A stretch of DNA of 64,000 nucleotides from Canibacter zhuwentaonis (GTDB taxonomy: Bacteria; Actinomycetota; Actinomycetes; Actinomycetales; Microbacteriaceae): assembly GCF_018531125.1 (NCBI RefSeq), contig NZ_JAHDSY010000008.1; one strand, 5' to 3'. The notes below the pieces were generated by a model. That model was not told the origin of the DNA and searched no databases. It worked only from the letters and a program-made list of their open reading frames with translations. Within the stretch, counting starts at the first letter, position 1, and each line of letters opens with the position of its first letter. Below, one piece after another: positions 60,008 through 64,000 of this stretch. Position numbers and translations under genes: made by a program.

Positions 60008-62734
60008 TTAGGAGTCGCCTCCGGTGCTGCCCGTTGAACCGGCGTTTATTTCTGATATGCGGTATTTTTTGTAGGCTTCAAAAGGTATCCAGTCGGCAAT
60101 TTCGCCCTGCGCTGCAAGCTGCTGCAGCACTTTCACAACAACTGATTCGCGGTCAATTTTGAAGTTGCGGCGAGCTGCGGCGCGGGTGTCGCTGAAGCCA
60201 AAACCGTTAGCGCCGAGCACGCTGTAATCACCCGGAATAAAGGCGCGGATCTGCTCTGGTACGCCGCTTTCAAAGTCACTGACAGCGACAAAAGGACCCT
60301 TGGCATTCGCAAGTTTTTGCGTCAGATAGGGCTGCGAAGCCGGCTTATCGAGATTTGCAAAGGCTGTATCGCGCGCGCGCACTCCGTCGCGATACAGCTC
60401 GCTCCAGCTTGTGACGCTCCACACATCGGCACTAACTTTCCAATCTCGGTGCAGCAGCTCAGCGGCCTCAATCGCCCACGGCACAGCAACGCCGGAAGCT
60501 AGAATCTGGGCTTTGTACTCTCCGGCAGCACCCTCGTGTACGCGGTGAATACCGCGTACAATGCCCTCAACATCAACATTTTCAGGCTCGTTAGGATGCA
60601 CAATTGGTTCGTTGTAGACGGTTATATAGTACATAACGTTTGGATCTTCATGCTCACTGCCGTACATGCGCTCCAGCCCGGAGCGCATAATATGACCGAT
60701 TTCGTAGCCGTAAGCGGGGTCGTACGAAATAACCGCCGGGTTTGTTGATGCCAGCAGCAGCGAATGTCCGTCAGCGTGCTGTAGCCCTTCGCCGGTGAGC
60801 GTTGTGCGCCCGGCGGTTGCGCCGATTAGGAAGCCGCGGGTCATTTGATCGCCCGCCGCCCAGAAAGCGTCGCCGGTGCGCTGAAATCCGAACATTGAAT
60901 AGAAAATATAGATCGGAATCATTGGCTCACCCTGGGTTGCATAGGATGTGCCGACGGCAGTGAACGCGGCAGCCGCGCCCGCCTCGTTAATTCCAACGTG
61001 CAGTAGCACGCCCTGCTCGCTCTCTTTGTAGGCGAGCAGCAGGTTGCGGTCAACGGAGGTGTATGTTTGCCCGTTTGGGTTGTAAATTTTAGAGCTGGGG
61101 AAGTAGCTATCCATCCCAAAGGTGCGCGCTTCATCCGGAATAATCGGCACAAATCGTGGTCCGTAGTTAGGATCGCGCATTAGGTCTTTTAGCAGCCTGA
61201 CAAACATCATAGTCGTTGCTGCTTTTTGCGAGCCGGAACCTTTTTTGGCTATTGCGTAGCGTTTTTGTTCTGGTAGCTCAAGCCGCGTGTACTTACTGCG
61301 GCGCTGCGGCACGTATCCGCCGAGCTGTTGCCGCCTGTCCTTGATGTAGGTTATTACATCGCTGTTTTCGTTAGGGCGGTAGTATGGCGCTTGATACGGG
61401 TTGGCCTCTAGCTGCGCATCGGTAACAGGAATCCGCATTGTGTCGCGGAACAGTTTCATGTGGTCAACCGTCATCTTTTTCATCTGGTGGGTTGCGTTGC
61501 GACCCTCAAAGTGCGGCCCGAGACCGTAACCCTTGATAGTGTGCGCCAAAATTACGGTTGGGCGATCCTTGTGCTCGGTTGCTGCCTTATAGGCCGCATA
61601 AACTTTGCGATAGTCGTGCCCGCCACGCCGCAGCGCCCAGATTCGATCGTCGCTATAGTTTTCAACCAGTTTCAGGGCTTGTGGATCGCGCCCGAAGAAG
61701 TTCTGCCGAATATACGCGCCGCTTTCGGCTTTGTATGTTTGGAAGTCACCGTCCGGGGTTGTGTTCATCAGATTCAGCAGTGCGCCGTCTTTGTCGCGGT
61801 TGAGCAGGTCATCCCACTCACGCCCCCAAACAACTTTAATTACGTTCCAGCCCGCACCGCGGAAATAGCTTTCAAGCTCCTGGATGATTTTACCGTTACC
61901 GCGCACAGGGCCGTCAAGGCGCTGCAGATTGCAGTTGATAACAAAAGTGAGGTTGTCGAGCCCTTCATTTGCCGCAACCTGCAGCTGCCCGCGGCTCTCA
62001 ACTTCGTCAAGCTCGCCATCGCCAAGGAAAGCCCACACGTGCTGGTCGCTACAGTCTTTAATGCCGCGATTGGTGAGGTACTTGTTAAACTGCGCCTGAT
62101 AAATAGCGTTAATTGGTCCAAGCCCCATAGAAACGGTTGGGAACTGCCAAAAATCAGGCATTAAACGCGGATGCGGATAGCTCGGGATGCCACCGCCGGG
62201 GTGCGACACTTCCTGCCTGAAACCGTCAAGCTGGTCTGCTGTGAGGCGTCCCTCCAGGAAGGCGCGCGAGTATATCCCGGGTGAGGCGTGCCCCTGCACA
62301 AAAATCTGATCGCCGCCACCGGGATGATCCTGCCCGCGGAAGAAATGGTTAAAGCCTACCTCGTACAGTGACGCGGCTGAAGCGTAGGTCGAAATATGCC
62401 CGCCAACCTCAACGCCGGGACGTTGCGCACGCTGCACGAGCATGGCCGCGTTCCAGCGGATGTACGAGCGATACTCGCGCTCTAAAGATTCGTCACCGGG
62501 GAACTCTGGTTCATTAACCGACGCAATTGTGTTCACATAGTCCGTTGTTGGCACCTGCGGTACGTTTAAGTGCAGCTCGCGAGAGCGAGCCAAAAGCGAG
62601 GTCATAATTTCGCGTGCGCGACTCGGACCGCGTTGCTCTGCGAGCTGGTCGAGCGATTCTTGCCACTCGGCGGTCTCTGCGGGGTCTGAATCCGGCGTGT
62701 TTGGTGCGTAAGGATCTTCTGTATTAACAGGCAC
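60008..62734 (-). CDS. aceE: Pyruvate dehydrogenase E1 component (homodimeric type)
   Basis: Thiamine-diphosphate enzyme that decarboxylates pyruvate and feeds the dihydrolipoyl acetyltransferase; 908 residues. The cofactor motif is GDGELDEVESRGQLQVAA with N in FVINCNLQRLDGPVRG. FFRGQDHPGGGDQIFVQGHA and TIKGYGLGPHFEGRNATHQM are further family motifs. A GTG start follows AGAGGAAT. Its position ahead of fabD links acetyl-CoA supply to fatty-acid synthesis and is common in related actinobacteria. E2 and E3 are not in the window. Confidence 0.97.
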   Translation of the reverse strand: MPVNTEDPYAPNTPDSDPAETAEWQESLDQLAEQRGPSRAREIMTSLLARSRELHLNVPQVPTTDYVNTIASVNEPEFPGDESLEREYRSYIRWNAAMLVQRAQRPGVEVGGHISTYASAASLYEVGFNHFFRGQDHPGGGDQIFVQGHASPGIYSRAFLEGRLTADQLDGFRQEVSHPGGGIPSYPHPRLMPDFWQFPTVSMGLGPINAIYQAQFNKYLTNRGIKDCSDQHVWAFLGDGELDEVESRGQLQVAANEGLDNLTFVINCNLQRLDGPVRGNGKIIQELESYFRGAGWNVIKVVWGREWDDLLNRDKDGALLNLMNTTPDGDFQTYKAESGAYIRQNFFGRDPQALKLVENYSDDRIWALRRGGHDYRKVYAAYKAATEHKDRPTVILAHTIKGYGLGPHFEGRNATHQMKKMTVDHMKLFRDTMRIPVTDAQLEANPYQAPYYRPNENSDVITYIKDRRQQLGGYVPQRRSKYTRLELPEQKRYAIAKKGSGSQKAATTMMFVRLLKDLMRDPNYGPRFVPIIPDEARTFGMDSYFPSSKIYNPNGQTYTSVDRNLLLAYKESEQGVLLHVGINEAGAAAAFTAVGTSYATQGEPMIPIYIFYSMFGFQRTGDAFWAAGDQMTRGFLIGATAGRTTLTGEGLQHADGHSLLLASTNPAVISYDPAYGYEIGHIMRSGLERMYGSEHEDPNVMYYITVYNEPIVHPNEPENVDVEGIVRGIHRVHEGAAGEYKAQILASGVAVPWAIEAAELLHRDWKVSADVWSVTSWSELYRDGVRARDTAFANLDKPASQPYLTQKLANAKGPFVAVSDFESGVPEQIRAFIPGDYSVLGANGFGFSDTRAAARRNFKIDRESVVVKVLQQLAAQGEIADWIPFEAYKKYRISEINAGSTGSTGGDS

Positions 62735-62890
62735 TTTAATTCCTCTGCTCGTGGTCTAACGCTGAGCGCAGCAGATCGCTCAATTACGCAAATAGTTTAC
62801 TATCGTCTCGCTGAGTAATTGGAGTTTTGCGTGCGTTCGCACTGTAAATGATTACTTAGAGGTTGCTTAACAGTGCATACAATCTAAACA

Positions 62891-62936
62891 CAGAGAACCC
62901 CTTGAACTCGCACAAACGAATCCAAGGGGTTCTCTG
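62891..62936 (-). terminator. Terminator of the right-edge surface-protein gene
   Basis: CAGAGAACCCCTTG (62891-62904) and CAAGGGGTTCTCTG (62923-62936) form a perfect 14-bp stem around an 18-base loop. On the reverse strand TGTTTAG follows. It lies 11 bases after the surface-protein stop and protects the aceE promoter region. Confidence 0.85.
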
Positions 62937-62946
62937 AACTGTCGTG

Positions 62947-64000
62947 TTAAAGCACAGATACCTTACTACTGCGGCGGCGGTGAGCGGTGATAATCACAAC
63001 ACCAGCTCCCAAAAGAACAAAAACACCACCCAACAACGGCACAATCGTTTCCACGGCACCCGTGTTTACCAGTGTCCTAGCACCTGTTTCACTACTATCC
63101 GCAGGCGTTTCCACTGGCGCAACAGACTCCGGTGCTACCGGTGTTTCCGGCACAACAGGCACTGATGGTGCTGGCTGTTCCGGCATCACCGGTGGTACTG
63201 GTTCTGTCTCCGTCTCTGACTCTGGCTCTGGTGCCGGTGCTGGCTCCTGTTCCGGCTCTGATGGCGCTGACTCCGGTTCTGATGGCGCTGTCTCCATCTC
63301 CGTCTCCGTCTCTGGCGCTGGAGCTGGCGCTGGCTCTGACGGTGCTGGCTCTGACTCCGGTTCTGTCTCCGTCTCTGGTGCTGGCTTCTGCTCCGGTGCT
63401 GGCTTTGGTGCTGGTGGTAGAGCATCCACAGCAACCTGCACCTCAGTATTCTCCGTCACCTTCTGCACTACCGGATTCGGAAGATTCCACTCCCAACCCT
63501 CAGGAACCTGAACATTATTAACAGTCACAGTACACGTACTACCCTTTAAAACACTCTCAGATAAAACCTTCTTTGCAGTGTTACTGTTTGGAAACTGAAG
63601 CACCTGGGTAAACTGACTGTTAATATAGTCCCCGTCTTTACCAGGCACGGTACAAGTTAGTGTTCCAGAAACAGTAACCTCAGCAGAAAGATTCTCCTCA
63701 CTCTCGGTAAGATTAAACACTCCTGTAACAGTCGCGTTCTCTTCTTTAACACTAAACGAAGTACCATGATAGTTGTTATCCGTTTTAGCATTCACCACAG
63801 TCATCGTATTAACACCCTGCACACCCTGTGCATCCTGCACAGGAGGAGTAACAGAAGCACTCGTTAGAATCCGCTGCTCACTCTGCTTCGTTTTCTGCAA
63901 CCCAGCTTTACCGGTTACTGTGAACACTAGACTACCCCCTGCGGGGATGCTCTCAACCACGGTGGTTAAATACCCAGAAGAACCTATCTCGCTATACTCC
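62947..64000 (-). CDS. Sortase-anchored surface protein, C-terminal part (cut by window edge)
   Basis: The frame is open to the right edge; about 350 residues are visible. The edge-proximal part holds beta-rich repeat-like modules (AGGSLVFTVTGKAG; AEVTVSGTLTCTVPG; STCTVTVNNVQVPEGW) that resemble Ig-like surface modules. A stalk of about 110 residues follows, almost wholly Pro, Glu, Ser, Ala and Thr, suited to crossing the cell wall. The end is a sorting signal: LVNTG (63058-63072), a hydrophobic span (VPLLGGVFVLLGAGVVIIT) and RRRSSK. LVNTG departs from LPxTG at position two. No sortase gene is in the window. Confidence 0.85.
   Translation of the reverse strand, partial: EYSEIGSSGYLTTVVESIPAGGSLVFTVTGKAGLQKTKQSEQRILTSASVTPPVQDAQGVQGVNTMTVVNAKTDNNYHGTSFSVKEENATVTGVFNLTESEENLSAEVTVSGTLTCTVPGKDGDYINSQFTQVLQFPNSNTAKKVLSESVLKGSTCTVTVNNVQVPEGWEWNLPNPVVQKVTENTEVQVAVDALPPAPKPAPEQKPAPETETEPESEPAPSEPAPAPAPETETEMETAPSEPESAPSEPEQEPAPAPEPESETETEPVPPVMPEQPAPSVPVVPETPVAPESVAPVETPADSSETGARTLVNTGAVETIVPLLGGVFVLLGAGVVIITAHRRRSSKVSVL
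63127..63420 (-). repeat. Low-complexity Pro/Glu/Ser stalk-coding repeat
   Basis: Imperfect short units of six to twelve bases (variants of CTCTGGCTCC and CCGTCTCTG on the forward strand) encode repeated APEPE, SEPE and TETE peptides. The unit pattern is irregular but could change length by slippage. The forward strand is open here too, which explains spurious Ser/Gly-rich frames. Confidence 0.75.

Noticed and set aside
62987..63521. Long forward frames rich in Ser, Gly, Leu and Pro opposite the surface-protein stalk
   Set aside because: They are the complement of the low-complexity stalk-coding repeat. They have no ribosome site and no independent protein features.
1..64000. CRISPR arrays, insertion sequences, rRNA genes and replication origin
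   Set aside because: No regularly spaced repeats, transposase frames, rRNA-like stretches or DnaA-box clusters were found by reading both strands.

Overview
The window is a contiguous piece of an actinobacterial chromosome of moderate GC content (roughly half GC by eye). The lineage call rests on RbpA, WhiA, paired clpP genes, a DUF4233 gene next to folC, a translational-type ileS T-box, many GTG/TTG starts and several apparently leaderless promoters. The order recO-uppS-dus-dgt-dnaG and the aceE-fabD-fabH-acpP-fabF cluster fit Micrococcales/Actinomycetales-type organisms. Two large surface proteins, one an M26-type metallopeptidase, suggest a host-associated bacterium. I cannot name a species. 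No phage, insertion sequence, CRISPR array or rRNA was seen.

Layout. 1-6.2 kb: recO (cut by the edge), uppS, a tRNA-dihydrouridine synthase, dgt and dnaG, all forward. 6.2-7.2 kb: tRNA-Asn, a decayed membrane-protein region with an intact terminator, and tRNA-Pro. 7.3-11.4 kb: a proteostasis block of tig, clpP1, clpP2 and clpX, with a ClgR-like site before clpP1. 11.4-15 kb, reverse: valS, a small unknown gene and a lipoprotein in one coupled operon. 15.1-20.1 kb: a complete peptide/nickel-type ABC importer, with a terminator-like hairpin between the binding protein and the permeases. 20.1-26.1 kb: ileS under a T-box, folC, DUF4233 and ndk. 26.1-34 kb: uvrB, uvrA, uvrC and rapZ. mtnA lies reversed between rapZ and whiA. 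36.3-40.9 kb: sodA, gapA, pgk, tpiA, secG and rbpA. 40.9-45.7 kb, reverse: tkt-tal-pgi. Then ctaB forward.

46.9-56.3 kb is the accessory part. It holds a membrane-anchored HExxH protein, a tRNA-Gly/Cys/Val cluster, a 2194-residue M26-type surface metallopeptidase with two long coiled-coil regions and a duplicated LATTD sorting-like motif, a small-ORF unit that looks frameshifted, and tRNA-Gln. 56.3-62.7 kb, reverse: aceE-fabD-fabH-acpP-fabF, linking acetyl-CoA production to type II fatty-acid synthesis. The right edge cuts a sortase-anchored surface protein with a long Pro/Glu-rich stalk.

Most genes are core metabolism, replication, repair and translation. The glycolysis block (gapA-pgk-tpiA, pgi) and the non-oxidative pentose phosphate genes (tkt-tal) sit together. 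The most unusual material is the surface metallopeptidase locus and its flanks, the attenuator inside the ABC operon, and the duplicated uvrC tail.
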